39,983 bases of DNA. Source: an uncultured Clostridia bacterium (lineage in GTDB: Bacteria; Bacillota_A; Clostridia; TANB77; CAG-508). The position numbers and the translations under genes were made by a program. Below, piece by piece: positions 1 through 6,694 of this stretch; within the stretch, counting starts at the first letter, position 1; each line of letters opens with the position of its first letter. The notes beneath the pieces were generated by a model. The model was given only the letters and a program-made list of their open reading frames with translations. It did not search any database and was not told where the DNA came from. The stretch spans positions 1 to 39,983 of the forward strand of contig CANQQF010000012.1 in NCBI GenBank assembly GCA_947625985.1, given 5' to 3'.

Positions 1-96
1 ATTTCATTTTCTTTTGGTAAAATTTCAACTGTATCATCTAAATGAGTAGTAATATCGCTTACATAATCTTTTGAAAATAATGATATTCCTTCAAAG
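1..96. repeat. Terminal direct repeat, left copy (circle closure)
   Basis: Bases 1-96 match bases 39888-39983. Positions 21-96 are identical (76 bp) and only positions 14 (T against C) and 20 (A against G) differ. Joining the copies gives a circle of about 39,887 bp and brings the 1-230 reading frame into phase with the 39281-39889 gene. I infer assembly overlap of a circular or terminally redundant phage genome, with minor strain variation in the overlap. A real tandem duplication of a gene fragment is the alternative. Confidence 0.85.
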
Positions 97-230
97 TCAA
101 AATAATCTTTATATCTTCTTTCATATTTAAAAGTCACATCATCATGTTTAATATTTTTAGGTGCTTTGTCATCTTTAATAAGACCCATTAATTCATATAG
201 TGTAATTATATTTCTCATTATATTTCTCAT
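1..230 (-). CDS. N-terminal part of junction-spanning phage protein (partial)
   Basis: Open reading frame on the minus strand that runs off the left edge. It starts MRNIMRNIITLYELMGLIKD and continues with a Lys/Asp/Tyr-rich stretch. ATG codons lie at 230 and, after a 12-nt tandem duplication, at 218. A GAGGAG Shine-Dalgarno directly abuts the first ATG, so the second could be used. The YELMGLIKDDKAPK type N-terminus recurs in uncharacterised proteins of Gram-positive gut phages (recalled, not searched). If the terminal repeats are merged, the frame continues without a stop into the gene ending at 39281, giving about 278 residues. Function unknown. It directly follows ssb in the early operon. 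Confidence 0.75.
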   Translation of the reverse strand, partial: MRNIMRNIITLYELMGLIKDDKAPKNIKHDDVTFKYERRYKDYFDFEGISLFSKDYVSDITTHLDDTVEILPKENE

Positions 231-235
231 CTCCT

Positions 236-679
236 CTAAAATGGTAAGTCGTCTGGATTAACTTCTTCTGCAAAACTGTCAAATGGGTCTTCTGCAGAGC
301 TTTGCATTGTCTCTGCAGAATCTGCAGAGGTAGGTTCTCCGTAAGGAATTACTTCTTCTTTTGGTTTCCTATCTAAAAACTCTAGTTCTATTACTTGTAC
401 TTCTGTAAAATACTTTTTCGTTCCGTCATCTAGTGGTTTTGATGTTACTCTAATCTTCCCACTAATACCTACCTTGCTTCCTTTTTTGGTATATTTATTA
501 ATGTTTTCAGCTAGCTTTTCCCATGCAAAGCAATTGATAAAATCTGCTCCCAAATCATCGCCATTTTGATTTTTTCCTCGATTTATCGCAATTGTAAATT
601 TTACATATGCATTCCCTTTTGTTGTATATCTAAGTTCCGGGTCTCTTGCTAAATTTCCTATTAAAATTACTTTATTCAT
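236..679 (-). CDS. ssb: Single-stranded DNA-binding protein
   Basis: A 147-residue SSB that coats single-stranded DNA during phage replication and recombination. The N-terminus MNKVILIGNLARDPELRYT, the FTIAINR strand and the later DFINCFAWEKLAE segment are classic OB-fold SSB features over about residues 1-105. A low-complexity linker follows, and the acidic tip ends DDLPF, the usual partner-docking tail. Length is normal for a phage SSB. It overlaps the spoVG-like gene by 8 bases and sits at the end of the recombination block (Sak4-like ATPase, nuclease, NinB-like), which fits a role with an annealing system. Confidence 0.97.
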   Translation of the reverse strand: MNKVILIGNLARDPELRYTTKGNAYVKFTIAINRGKNQNGDDLGADFINCFAWEKLAENINKYTKKGSKVGISGKIRVTSKPLDDGTKKYFTEVQVIELEFLDRKPKEEVIPYGEPTSADSAETMQSSAEDPFDSFAEEVNPDDLPF

Positions 680-941
680 GCTTTATCTCTCCTTTGTTAT
701 ATTCTTCTATAATAGCATTTTCAAACATTTCTCTTGTTTTTTCGTTTATCGGATGACAAACATCTTTATATTCTCCTGGAGAAACGTTTCTGCTTGGCAT
801 TGCAATATATAATCTGTCATAATCTTCAATAATTCTAATACCATGAATTGCAAACGAATTATCAATGACTACGGATGCAATTCCTTTCAATTTTGTACCT
901 GCTGTTTTGGTTCTTTCGACTGTTACTTTAGTTATTCTCAT
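672..941 (-). CDS. spoVG: SpoVG family protein
   Basis: An 89-residue homologue of SpoVG, a small nucleic-acid-binding regulator common in Bacillota. Diagnostic matches are the MRITKVTVERT start, KGIASVVIDNSFAIHGIRII in the middle, and IAMPSRN followed by DVCHPINEKTREMFENAI. Length equals the chromosomal protein. Phages of Bacillota often carry such copies near ssb. The role here, tuning host or phage gene expression or binding nucleic acid at replication forks, is inference. It overlaps the NinB-like gene by 14 bases and ssb by 8, so it is translationally coupled in the early operon. Confidence 0.92.
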   Translation of the reverse strand: MRITKVTVERTKTAGTKLKGIASVVIDNSFAIHGIRIIEDYDRLYIAMPSRNVSPGEYKDVCHPINEKTREMFENAIIEEYNKGEIKHE

Positions 942-1407
942 AAAATTCCATCTCCTCTATCATTTCTTTTATTTCTTTATCTTCTAAGGTTTCTATTCCT
1001 AAATTTCTAGCCTCTTGTACTACTCCATCTATGAATATAGACATTTCTTTTGAGTTGTATTTGTGTGTTCCTTTAAAAATTAAATAACTTTTAAAGGTGT
1101 TGTTTGAATGTTTGAATGTTCCTTGCTCTTCGTAATAATCAAAGTAGTCATTTGGATTCACACTTGCTAGTAAACTTACATAATCTCTTTGTCCATAATC
1201 CTTTAACATTTGAAAATGAACTTCTTCTTTTGATATTCTTAACCGATTCGCAATTTCATTTTGAAGTACCCAAGAGTAAGCATTTGCATTTAGGCTTCTT
1301 TTATTTCTATGTTTATCTATGGTTATGTCATATTCTGTTTGCTTATCAAATTTAAACAAGAATTGTTTGATTTCTTCTATTGTACCTGTGAACGTTTTCT
1401 TTTCCAT
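928..1407 (-). CDS. NinB-like phage recombination-associated protein
   Basis: A 159-residue protein with KHRNKRSLNANAYSWVLQNEIA near residues 32-53, a signature resembling the RSxxQNAxxW region of NinB/Orf-type phage recombination proteins. Later it has KSYLIFKGTHKYNSKEMSIFIDGVVQEA, typical of Bacillota phage homologues. Those families bind single-stranded DNA and aid RecA-independent recombination. That role here rests on family resemblance and on its position between the nuclease and ssb genes. The C-terminus is acidic. A plus-strand frame inside it (1116-1355) has no ribosome binding site or homology and is a shadow. Confidence 0.65.
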   Translation of the reverse strand: MEKKTFTGTIEEIKQFLFKFDKQTEYDITIDKHRNKRSLNANAYSWVLQNEIANRLRISKEEVHFQMLKDYGQRDYVSLLASVNPNDYFDYYEEQGTFKHSNNTFKSYLIFKGTHKYNSKEMSIFIDGVVQEARNLGIETLEDKEIKEMIEEMEFYENN

Positions 1408-1419
1408 CGATAACCTCCG

Positions 1420-1998
1420 CTAATATTTGCTTTCCCATTTTTCACAAAATAAGTCATACAATTTATTAGTTTTCAGCCAATTTATAAAATGGTCTATTTC
1501 TTCGCCTATGTTCATTTTGATATCTTCTTTTAAATAAACTTCATGATATATATTTAATTCTTGAAGTTCTTTTCCTTCTTTGTAGTTATCGCATATTAAG
1601 TATTCAAATTTACTTGCTTCAGGACATATTTCAAAATAAATCAGATGTTGATAGCTATCTCGAAAGTCTCCTACATCATAACTACCTTTGTGCTTGTAAT
1701 CATAAATAGTTCCACATTTAAGACAATCTAACCGTCCATACAATACATAATTACCTGTTTTTGTAGTGATATTTTTATATAATTTAACTTGGTAACAACC
1801 ATTTTTAGTTGCATCATAGTTATTTATCATAAAATCTTCAAATTGAAATCCAGTTTTTATTGCCTCTGTTTCTTGCATTGGTTCTTTGGAAAGGACTTTT
1901 TTAAAGTCCTCCAAATTACCATATTCATTATTTAAACTAATTGCATATTTCCAACTATTTAGAAGGCTCGGTGTTATCAGATATTTCTTTTGTTCCAT
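1420..1998 (-). CDS. PD-(D/E)XK family nuclease
   Basis: About 192 residues from the ATG at 1998, which follows an AGAGG Shine-Dalgarno. An in-frame ATG at 2028 lies deeper inside the upstream gene and has no good site. Motifs of the Cas4/RecB-like PD-(D/E)XK fold are visible: FQFEDFM (Glu about residue 54), YGRLDCLK (Asp about 91), TIYDYKHKG (D-x-K about 100-102) and DSYQHLIYF (QxxxY motif). Such enzymes are Mg-dependent exonucleases or resolvases. Next to a Sak4-like ATPase and SSB it probably supplies the resection activity of the phage recombination module. It overlaps the ATPase gene by 44 bases. Confidence 0.75.
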   Translation of the reverse strand: MEQKKYLITPSLLNSWKYAISLNNEYGNLEDFKKVLSKEPMQETEAIKTGFQFEDFMINNYDATKNGCYQVKLYKNITTKTGNYVLYGRLDCLKCGTIYDYKHKGSYDVGDFRDSYQHLIYFEICPEASKFEYLICDNYKEGKELQELNIYHEVYLKEDIKMNIGEEIDHFINWLKTNKLYDLFCEKWESKY

Positions 1999-2947
1999 CT
2001 TCTTTAACCTCTTCTTCTTTCTTTTCATATTGTTTAGTATCTTTGTTCCAAACCATTCCTAACTCTTCAATTTTTAATTTAAACTTATGCTTTAATTCTT
2101 TCTCAGAAGTTAAAATGTGTTTTGCATTTTTGATTGCATTCATGACTTCTTCGATGTTTTTTTCAGTCATTTTTTCAATCATTGGAGATACTTCATTCAT
2201 AACTTTTTCATAATCTTCTTTTTGATTTTCAAAATACTCTGTTTCTTTTGAAATATTTTCATTTACCTTATCAAATAATTTGGTTAAAAAGTCATTTTGA
2301 ATATTTGGATTTTCTAAATCTGGAAGTTCAATAATACCCTTGATTCCATGGGTGCCTTTTGCATAATAACGTTCACAGTTATCAAAGCCAATAGTTCTTT
2401 TACCATTGTACATTTCTATAAATCCGCCTAGATCCATTGGTTGCCATACATTATCTTTTGTACTTCCTTCTACTAAAATTCTCAACCTTGTTGCTTCTCC
2501 ATCTTTATCTTCTTTTGCGTGGAAGATTACTACCACATTTTTATTTAAAGTGTAAAACGCATAATCCATTAATCTTTGGAACTCTTTTCCCACAGCTCCA
2601 TAACCTTTAATAGACAACGTTTCACCATCTTTTTGACCGTTTTTACTATCTTGCTTAATAACATATGGTTTCATTAAATCAAGTAGCTTTCCGCCTGTAT
2701 CAAATACTAAAGTCTCATAGTCACTTAAATCACTTTTTAAATCTTGTAGTAGTTCTTCATATGTTGCTGGTTGAGTAAAATCTTTTCTATCGTTCGCTCT
2801 TACTCTATCTACACCTCTATCTACATCAATATGAAGTGGTTTTGGTGCAGATAGTGCTAAAGTAGTTTTTCCAATTCCTGGAAATCCCGCTAATAAGATT
2901 CTAATTTTCTTTTTTGTTTGTTTCATTTCACATGGTTTCTTTATCAT
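1955..2947 (-). CDS. Sak4-like AAA/RecA-fold ATPase (recombination)
   Basis: A 330-residue ATP-binding protein. Walker A is GFPGIGKTT at about residues 21-29, Walker B-like is ETLVFDTGG at about 80-88, and HAKEDKDGE follows. This matches the AAA_24 / Sak4 group of phage RecA-like single-strand annealing ATPases. The C-terminal 80 residues are Lys/Glu-rich and probably a partner-binding tail. ATG at 2947 has AGGAGG 9 bases upstream. Neighbours (PD-(D/E)XK nuclease, NinB-like, SSB) form a compact recombination-dependent replication module. Biochemical activity is inferred from family. Confidence 0.82.
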   Translation of the reverse strand: MIKKPCEMKQTKKKIRILLAGFPGIGKTTLALSAPKPLHIDVDRGVDRVRANDRKDFTQPATYEELLQDLKSDLSDYETLVFDTGGKLLDLMKPYVIKQDSKNGQKDGETLSIKGYGAVGKEFQRLMDYAFYTLNKNVVVIFHAKEDKDGEATRLRILVEGSTKDNVWQPMDLGGFIEMYNGKRTIGFDNCERYYAKGTHGIKGIIELPDLENPNIQNDFLTKLFDKVNENISKETEYFENQKEDYEKVMNEVSPMIEKMTEKNIEEVMNAIKNAKHILTSEKELKHKFKLKIEELGMVWNKDTKQYEKKEEEVKEDGTKEISDNTEPSK

Positions 2948-3148
2948 TTAATTTTCCTCCTCATATAAATCTACTAGAAACACCTTTTTATCTGTGATTT
3001 CTTTACCTTCTAAAAAAACTTTAAATTCTTCTAAATAATCAAGAATTTCTGATTCTACATCATCGAAATCTGTATTTTTTGGAAATTCAATTTCTAAGTT
3101 CATTTTAATATCTACTTTGTAATTCCATTTTTTCTTCTCATGCTCCAT
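2948..3148 (-). CDS. Small acidic hypothetical protein
   Basis: A 66-residue protein, not recognised. It has a Lys-rich start (MEHEKKKWNYKVDIKMNLEI) and an acidic second half ending DLYEEEN. Alternating hydrophobics suggest a small alpha/beta fold. Its ATG is adjacent to the stop of the upstream gene and it abuts the ATPase gene with no gap, so it is translated as part of the early operon. Confidence 0.8.
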   Translation of the reverse strand: MEHEKKKWNYKVDIKMNLEIEFPKNTDFDDVESEILDYLEEFKVFLEGKEITDKKVFLVDLYEEEN

Positions 3149-3675
3149 TAATCTTGTACTCCTTTAACTCTTAATTTTCCTTTTTCTATACCGAGCTTTT
3201 CTTCTAATTCTTCAACAGTCATTTCTACTGTTTCATTTTCTTGTCTTTCCCATATTGTTTCTAACTTAACAGGACGTTCTACTTTAACAATGTCATATTC
3301 AATTTCGCCATCTTTATCTTTTAAATTGTTATCAAAATAATCTATTTCTGCCGTGTACCCCTTAAAAAAATTTTCTTTAGCTGTTTCGCAATATATTGAT
3401 TTGTCACCTTTTCTATCTGTTACAATATCTCCTTCTTGTAAATCTGCTTTTGTAAAATGGTCATAAACAATGTTTTCTATATCATCATAATCCAAAGCCC
3501 ATGTTCCGCGACCATTTCTTTGTTCAACTTCAAAGAAATTTGGATAAGCCTCTTTTACTTTAATAACTGCACCTTTTAAATAATCCATTTTTCCATCCGT
3601 TCTCCAAATGAAACCACGTTTATTTTTTAATTTTACTTTCATTCCTGGTTTAATAGTTTCTTTGTTAAATTCCAT
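3148..3675 (-). CDS. Hypothetical protein with SH3-like repeats
   Basis: A 175-residue protein, not firmly recognised. The first half has two similar segments, IKPGMKVKLKNKRGFIW and LQEGDIVTDRKGDKSIY, each of the GD/GM-x-V-x-(R/K)-x-G type seen in small SH3-like barrels. The last 30 residues (VEMTVEELEEKLGIEKGKLRV) resemble the short helical EELEEKLG(I/M) tail found at the end of many phage accessory proteins. It overlaps the zinc-finger gene by 11 bases. A role in nucleic-acid or protein binding is only a guess. Confidence 0.75.
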   Translation of the reverse strand: MEFNKETIKPGMKVKLKNKRGFIWRTDGKMDYLKGAVIKVKEAYPNFFEVEQRNGRGTWALDYDDIENIVYDHFTKADLQEGDIVTDRKGDKSIYCETAKENFFKGYTAEIDYFDNNLKDKDGEIEYDIVKVERPVKLETIWERQENETVEMTVEELEEKLGIEKGKLRVKGVQD

Positions 3676-3907
3676 TTTTCATTCCTTCTTTCTTCATTAA
3701 AAATTTTTCATAAGTAATTTTTATCCTTGCTATGCAACTGGCTTCATACACTGAATACTTTGGTTTGTTGTAATAGTGTCCACAATAGGAACATAAACGT
3801 CTATCTTCACTACTTGTAAACACATTCGGATGACTACAATGCGGACAATAGTATTTTAATTTTTGCATTTCATTTGAATATTTAACTATTTCTTTTGCTT
3901 TATTCAT
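3665..3907 (-). CDS. Small zinc-ribbon protein
   Basis: An 80-residue protein with two CxxC pairs, YYCPHCSHPN and RLCSYCGHYY, about 16 residues apart, the geometry of a zinc ribbon. The flanks are basic. Zinc-ribbon miniproteins of this kind are frequent in phage early operons and probably bind nucleic acid or a host protein, but no specific role can be read. It overlaps both neighbours by a few bases (8 with 3900-4091, 11 with 3148-3675). Confidence 0.78.
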   Translation of the reverse strand: MNKAKEIVKYSNEMQKLKYYCPHCSHPNVFTSSEDRRLCSYCGHYYNKPKYSVYEASCIARIKITYEKFLMKKEGMKNGI

Positions 3908-4091
3908 CGTCTAATTCCCTTTCTTTCTTCTTTTGTGAATTGTAATACTTGCGATAGTTTGGATTGTCTTCTGCTTTATGAGTTGTGGTTTTGTATAGAA
4001 AGACTTTTTGTGCACTTCTCATAACATAGACTTTCCAAAGTTTAAAATGCTCATATTCTTTTTCTAGTTCATAAATTAAGTTACTGTTCAT
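3900..4091 (-). CDS. Small basic hypothetical protein
   Basis: A 63-residue protein, not recognised: MNSNLIYELEKEYEHFKLW, then a basic stretch and a charged tail KKKERELDDE. It overlaps both neighbours by about 10 bases, so it is part of the tightly packed early operon. Confidence 0.7.
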   Translation of the reverse strand: MNSNLIYELEKEYEHFKLWKVYVMRSAQKVFLYKTTTHKAEDNPNYRKYYNSQKKKERELDDE

Positions 4092-4308
4092 TTAACTTCT
4101 CCTGCAAAAGACGTATTGTCTCATCTTGATTAATCATAATCTGCCTAGTACTTTTTTTATAATTTGTAAACTCTCGTTTGATTGAAGAAATTTCTCTATC
4201 TTTTTCAAGAAATTTGAATTTTAAGAGTTCATAATTACTTTTTAGTTCTTGTCTACTTGCTTCTGATTTTGCTAGTTCTTGTTCTAATTCTTTGATCCTT
4301 TCTTCCAC
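4081..4308 (-). CDS. Coiled-coil hypothetical protein
   Basis: A 75-residue protein that is almost entirely predicted coiled coil, from MEERIKELEQELAKSEASRQ onward with heptad-spaced Leu/Ile. No catalytic motif. Phage early operons commonly carry such short coiled-coil proteins of unknown role. It overlaps the upstream gene by 56 bases and the downstream one by 11. Confidence 0.7.
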   Translation of the reverse strand: MEERIKELEQELAKSEASRQELKSNYELLKFKFLEKDREISSIKREFTNYKKSTRQIMINQDETIRLLQEKLNEQ

Positions 4309-4477
4309 TTTCTTTCTCTCCTTTCAGTTCTCTAAGTTTGTCTTGACATTCTTTTTTTGTTCCTGTCATTATGATTCTTGTTCCACAACCACCACGGTCT
4401 TCATGAAAATCTTCATAGTATTTTTGCAAGATCCATTCGTTTCTTCTTTTTCTAACAAATTCATACTTTGTTTTCAT
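4253..4477 (-). CDS. Small basic hypothetical protein
   Basis: About 74 residues from the ATG at 4477 (MKTKYEFVRKRRNEWILQKY), preceded by AAGGTG 6 bases away. An in-frame start at 4486 lacks such a site. Strongly basic, including a C-terminal GRKDQRIRTRTSKIRSK tail, with a Gly/Cys turn (RGGCGTRIIMTGT) in the middle. A nucleic-acid-binding role is possible but not shown. The start lies inside the end of the upstream gene. Confidence 0.68.
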   Translation of the reverse strand: MKTKYEFVRKRRNEWILQKYYEDFHEDRGGCGTRIIMTGTKKECQDKLRELKGEKESGRKDQRIRTRTSKIRSK

Positions 4478-4787
4478 TAATAACACCTTTTCTTAGTGTA
4501 AAGACCCCAACATTTACTTTTGTAAATTTACATTTTTTCTTACCGATGCAATCTAATAATCCAAACTTTAACATCTCACTAATTCTTGGAGCACTGAAAT
4601 TCCTTTCAGTTGTTGGTGTGTAGTGTCTTTTATACATTTCCACTGCAATCTCTTTCGCTGTCATTCCCTCTGTGTGTTCTGATAAGATTTCAATAATCTG
4701 CTGATAACGAATCTTCTTATCAACTTTTTCTTCCCCCTCGGCTCTTGATTCTAATAATGGATTGGTTCCATATCTTCTTCTTTCCAA
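4461..4787 (-). CDS. Winged-helix-like DNA-binding protein
   Basis: 108 residues from a TTG start at 4787, which has AAGGAG six bases upstream. Residues about 25-85 (YQQIIEILSEHTEGMTAKEI, then SAPRISEMLKFGLLDCIG) look like a winged helix-turn-helix of the type in phage replication accessory or transcription proteins. It follows the DnaD-like initiator by one base, so an auxiliary role in replication loading is plausible but inferred. Confidence 0.65.
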   Translation of the reverse strand: MERRRYGTNPLLESRAEGEEKVDKKIRYQQIIEILSEHTEGMTAKEIAVEMYKRHYTPTTERNFSAPRISEMLKFGLLDCIGKKKCKFTKVNVGVFTLRKGVINENKV

Positions 4788-4788
4788 T

Positions 4789-5487
4789 TTATTCTCCTTC
4801 TTCTTCTAACCAGTTATAATCAAAAAGCTCTACTGGTTCTCCATGTTTCTCTGAAATTTGTTTTTCGTTTTCCAAGATTTCTTGTTTCGTTTTGTATCCT
4901 GCACTTTTCCAATTTCTTAAAATGCCTTGAACATAATCAAATCGTTTTCTTCCATTTTCTATGGAAATTTGAAAAGCATACTCTACAATCTCAACACCAA
5001 ATTCATTTACCCACATTTGCAACTTTTCATATTCGTTTGGAAAAATTTCTCGACCATATTTATTATTTATAAATACTACTAGAGTATCTATAGTCTTATA
5101 TTCTTCTATTGTTGTTAGTTGATTGTTAGTTGCTTGTTGATTGTTTGTTAATTGATTGTTGGTTTGCTTGTTAGTTTGTTGATACAATTCATAATTTATA
5201 ACTGTAATTACACGGTATTTATTGGTGGTTTTGATTGTTATTTCGTTTGTTGATTTTAAGTGATTTAGCACTGTTCTTATACTCTGAACTGACATCCCTA
5301 ATTCTTTAGATAAACTTCTTAACGATGTTACGAAACTTCCTCTTGGAATGATTTGCCCTTCAAATTTTCCATCTTTCCAATTTGCTTTTAACAGTAAATG
5401 AATGAAAACTCTAGTTGTGTTTGTGTCTTTATACCATTCCCAATCTAATAATTTGAGATGTAACTTAATCCATTTGTTATCATTCAT
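4789..5487 (-). CDS. DnaD-like replication initiator
   Basis: About 232 residues from the ATG at 5487 (MNDNKWIKLHLKLLDWEWYK). The frame also opens at an ATG at 5517 that has no ribosome binding site. The N-terminal about 95 residues form a winged helix common to phage replisome organisers (SLRSLSKELGMSVQSIRTVL is the recognition region). A Gln/Thr/Asn-rich linker follows (NKQTNNQLTNNQQATNN). The C-terminal domain ends FDYVQGILRNWKSAGYKT, the signature of the DnaD/DnaB_2 family that loads the replicative helicase. No phage helicase gene is seen, so host DnaC/DnaB is probably recruited. A strong GGGAGGGAG lies about 19 bases upstream of the ATG, in front of a 7-codon leader frame. Confidence 0.8.
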   Translation of the reverse strand: MNDNKWIKLHLKLLDWEWYKDTNTTRVFIHLLLKANWKDGKFEGQIIPRGSFVTSLRSLSKELGMSVQSIRTVLNHLKSTNEITIKTTNKYRVITVINYELYQQTNKQTNNQLTNNQQATNNQLTTIEEYKTIDTLVVFINNKYGREIFPNEYEKLQMWVNEFGVEIVEYAFQISIENGRKRFDYVQGILRNWKSAGYKTKQEILENEKQISEKHGEPVELFDYNWLEEEGE

Positions 5488-5519
5488 ATGACACCATTTC
5501 CATTCACTCCCTCCCATTT

Positions 5520-5548
5520 TTGACTTTTTCGACTAAATTTGATATACT
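5520..5548 (+). promoter_or_regulatory. Plus-strand promoter antisense to the early operon
   Basis: TTGACT at 5520-5525, a 17-base spacer, and TATACT at 5543-5548 make a near-consensus housekeeping promoter. Nothing coding follows on the plus strand. A hairpin with a T-run occurs at 5580-5618, so the predicted product is a short RNA of roughly 60 nt antisense to the 3' part of the small membrane-peptide gene. Predicted start near 5555. Confidence 0.6.
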
Positions 5549-5554
5549 TTAATC

Positions 5555-5618
5555 GAATTTTTGTTATATAAATTCATTTTAATGACTGATTCATTGCAAC
5601 TGATTCAGTCATTTTTTG
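5555..5618 (+). ncRNA. Candidate antisense small RNA
   Basis: Predicted from the promoter at 5520-5548 and the terminator at 5580-5618. It would be about 60 nt and complementary to the last 15 or so codons plus the 3' flank of the minus-strand membrane-peptide gene (5574-5747). The layout, a small hydrophobic peptide with an antisense RNA overlapping its 3' end, resembles Bacillus type I toxin-antitoxin pairs such as txpA/RatA. That comparison concerns layout only; the peptide sequence is not a recognised toxin. Confidence 0.4.
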
Positions 5619-5747
5619 TTGTTCTAACTGATGTGTTCTTTTTCTCATGGCTTCTAAACCAATGAAAACTACACTAACTAAGATAAAGATTACAAATGCT
5701 AATTCAATCGCATCTTTAACCTCTTGTTTCAATTTCATTTTCTTCAT
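5574..5747 (-). CDS. Small single-span membrane peptide
   Basis: 57 residues from the ATG at 5747. A basic start (MKKMKLKQEVKDAIE) is followed by one strong hydrophobic span, LAFVIFILVSVVFIGLEAM (about residues 16-34), then a basic, Gln-rich tail ending MNQSLK. It overlaps the upstream HTH gene by 32 bases. The last codons contain an inverted repeat (AATGACTGA ... TCAGTCATT) that is also the terminator of the candidate antisense RNA. Function unknown: a membrane toxin-like peptide or a phage membrane anchor are both possible. Confidence 0.6.
   Translation of the reverse strand: MKKMKLKQEVKDAIELAFVIFILVSVVFIGLEAMRKRTHQLEQQKMTESVAMNQSLK
5580..5618 (+). terminator. Rho-independent terminator of antisense RNA
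   Basis: AATGACTGA pairs with TCAGTCATT (9 bp, extendable by 2 bp past one mismatch) around a 9-15 nt loop, followed by T-rich sequence on the plus strand. The stem is AT-rich and lies inside the coding region of the opposite strand, so its two roles cannot be separated by eye. Confidence 0.5.
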
Positions 5748-5934
5748 TTTCTTTCTTCCCTTCTATTCCCATAGTTTTCTTTTCCCAATACCAGATTGGA
5801 ATCTTTGCACTAAAAATAATTTGATTTGGATATTCTCTTTTTAATTCTTCATTTAAGTCAGCTATGACTTTGTAACACTTGTTTCTTGAATATCCAGTTA
5901 ATTTTGCAATCTCTTTTGGTGTATAGTATTGCAT
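5716..5934 (-). CDS. Helix-turn-helix protein (excisionase/Cro-like)
   Basis: A 72-residue protein beginning MQYYTPKEIAKLTGYSRNKC, a MerR/excisionase type helix-turn-helix at residues 4-25, followed by a charged helix and a basic tail. The ATG is preceded by GAAAGGAG. It is the first gene of the early operon, next to an inverted repeat and divergent promoter at 5995-6013. It may be an excisionase, an anti-repressor or a regulator of its own operon; the sequence does not decide. Its end overlaps the membrane-peptide gene. Confidence 0.75.
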   Translation of the reverse strand: MQYYTPKEIAKLTGYSRNKCYKVIADLNEELKREYPNQIIFSAKIPIWYWEKKTMGIEGKKENEENEIETRG

Positions 5935-5994
5935 AAGTTTTCACTCCTTTCTTTTTTGACGTTGTGGATTTGTTTGTTTTCTTTCTCTCTTTCT

Positions 5995-6013
5995 TGACTT
6001 ATAATAAAAGTCA
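5995..6013. promoter_or_regulatory. Divergent promoter region with inverted-repeat operator
   Basis: TGACTT at 5995-6000 and AAGTCA at 6008-6013 are a perfect inverted repeat spaced by 7 bases. TATAAT at 6000-6005 on the plus strand overlaps it and would drive the gene at 6035. On the minus strand TATTAT in the same place, with a weak TTCACC 17 bases upstream, could drive the early operon. A regulator bound to the repeat would therefore affect both directions. Confidence 0.5.
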
Positions 6014-6034
6014 TAGAAAGTGAGGTGAATTAAA

Positions 6035-6574
6035 TTGACAACAACTGACTGGATACAATTTTGGCTAGCTATTGGAACTGGTATTTTAGCTATTATTTCA
6101 ACTATTTCTATCATTATGGTATCTCGTCAAAATAAAGAAATAATTGAAACTTCAAAAAGACCCTTTATAATTTTGTTTAAAGATATAATAAGTAATACTT
6201 CTCCTTTAGAGTATTTAGTTCTTAAAAATGTTGGAAACACCACTGCACATATAACTTCAATAAAATATAACCAAGAGAAATTTAATCAATTAGTTAGTAC
6301 ATATACAAATGCTAAAGAAGCTTTTATATATTTAAATAATAGTTATATTGCCCCAAATCAAAGTTATAAAATACCTATAAAAACTAAAGATTCGGGAATA
6401 AGTGAAATTATTTTTGAAATCAACTATACTAACGGTAAGAAAAAATACTCCGATACATTTAATGTAAATCTAACTCAAGATTTTGGAATTATGTTTTCTA
6501 AACAAAATATTGATGGCAAAGAATTGAAAGTTATTTCACAAACTCTTCAAGAGTTAGTTAAAAGAATTTCTTAA
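6035..6574 (+). CDS. Membrane-anchored moron-like protein
   Basis: 179 residues from a TTG start preceded by GAGGTG. An N-terminal span (FWLAIGTGILAIISTISIIM, about residues 9-28) is followed by a short basic segment (SRQNKEIIETSKRP) and a beta-rich domain (YLVLKNVGNTTAHITSIKY, later EIIFEINYTNGKKKYS) that looks like an exported or cytosolic Ig-like sandwich. Similar WIQFW...NKEIEKSNRP proteins of unknown function occur on many mobile elements (recalled). It has its own plus-strand promoter and lies apart from both operons, the usual position of a gene expressed in the lysogen. Superinfection exclusion or defence is plausible but unproven. Confidence 0.75.
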   Translation: MTTTDWIQFWLAIGTGILAIISTISIIMVSRQNKEIIETSKRPFIILFKDIISNTSPLEYLVLKNVGNTTAHITSIKYNQEKFNQLVSTYTNAKEAFIYLNNSYIAPNQSYKIPIKTKDSGISEIIFEINYTNGKKKYSDTFNVNLTQDFGIMFSKQNIDGKELKVISQTLQELVKRIS

Positions 6575-6681
6575 TAACCATTTATTTTTAATATTAACCA
6601 TAGAATCCAACCAATAATTAATAAAATAAGTAATACTAATTGTATAAATAACAATACTTTTAGTATTTTTTCATATTTCAT
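6571..6681 (-). CDS. 36-residue hydrophobic peptide after XRE gene
   Basis: ATG at 6681 with AAGGAG six bases upstream. It encodes MKYEKILKVLLFIQLVLLIL and then another hydrophobic run, ending KINGY: a single membrane span with little else. It lies 13 bases after the XRE regulator in the same direction and its end overlaps the stop of the convergent 6035-6574 gene by 4 bases. The good ribosome binding site and the promoter at 6969-6997 argue that it is made, together with the regulator. Function unknown. Confidence 0.55.
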   Translation of the reverse strand: MKYEKILKVLLFIQLVLLILLIIGWILWLILKINGY

Positions 6682-6694
6682 CTTCTTCTCCTTT

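Noticed and set aside
5647..5844. Plus-strand frame as a gene in the antisense transcript
   Set aside because: It has no ribosome binding site, lies beyond the predicted terminator and mirrors two minus-strand genes.
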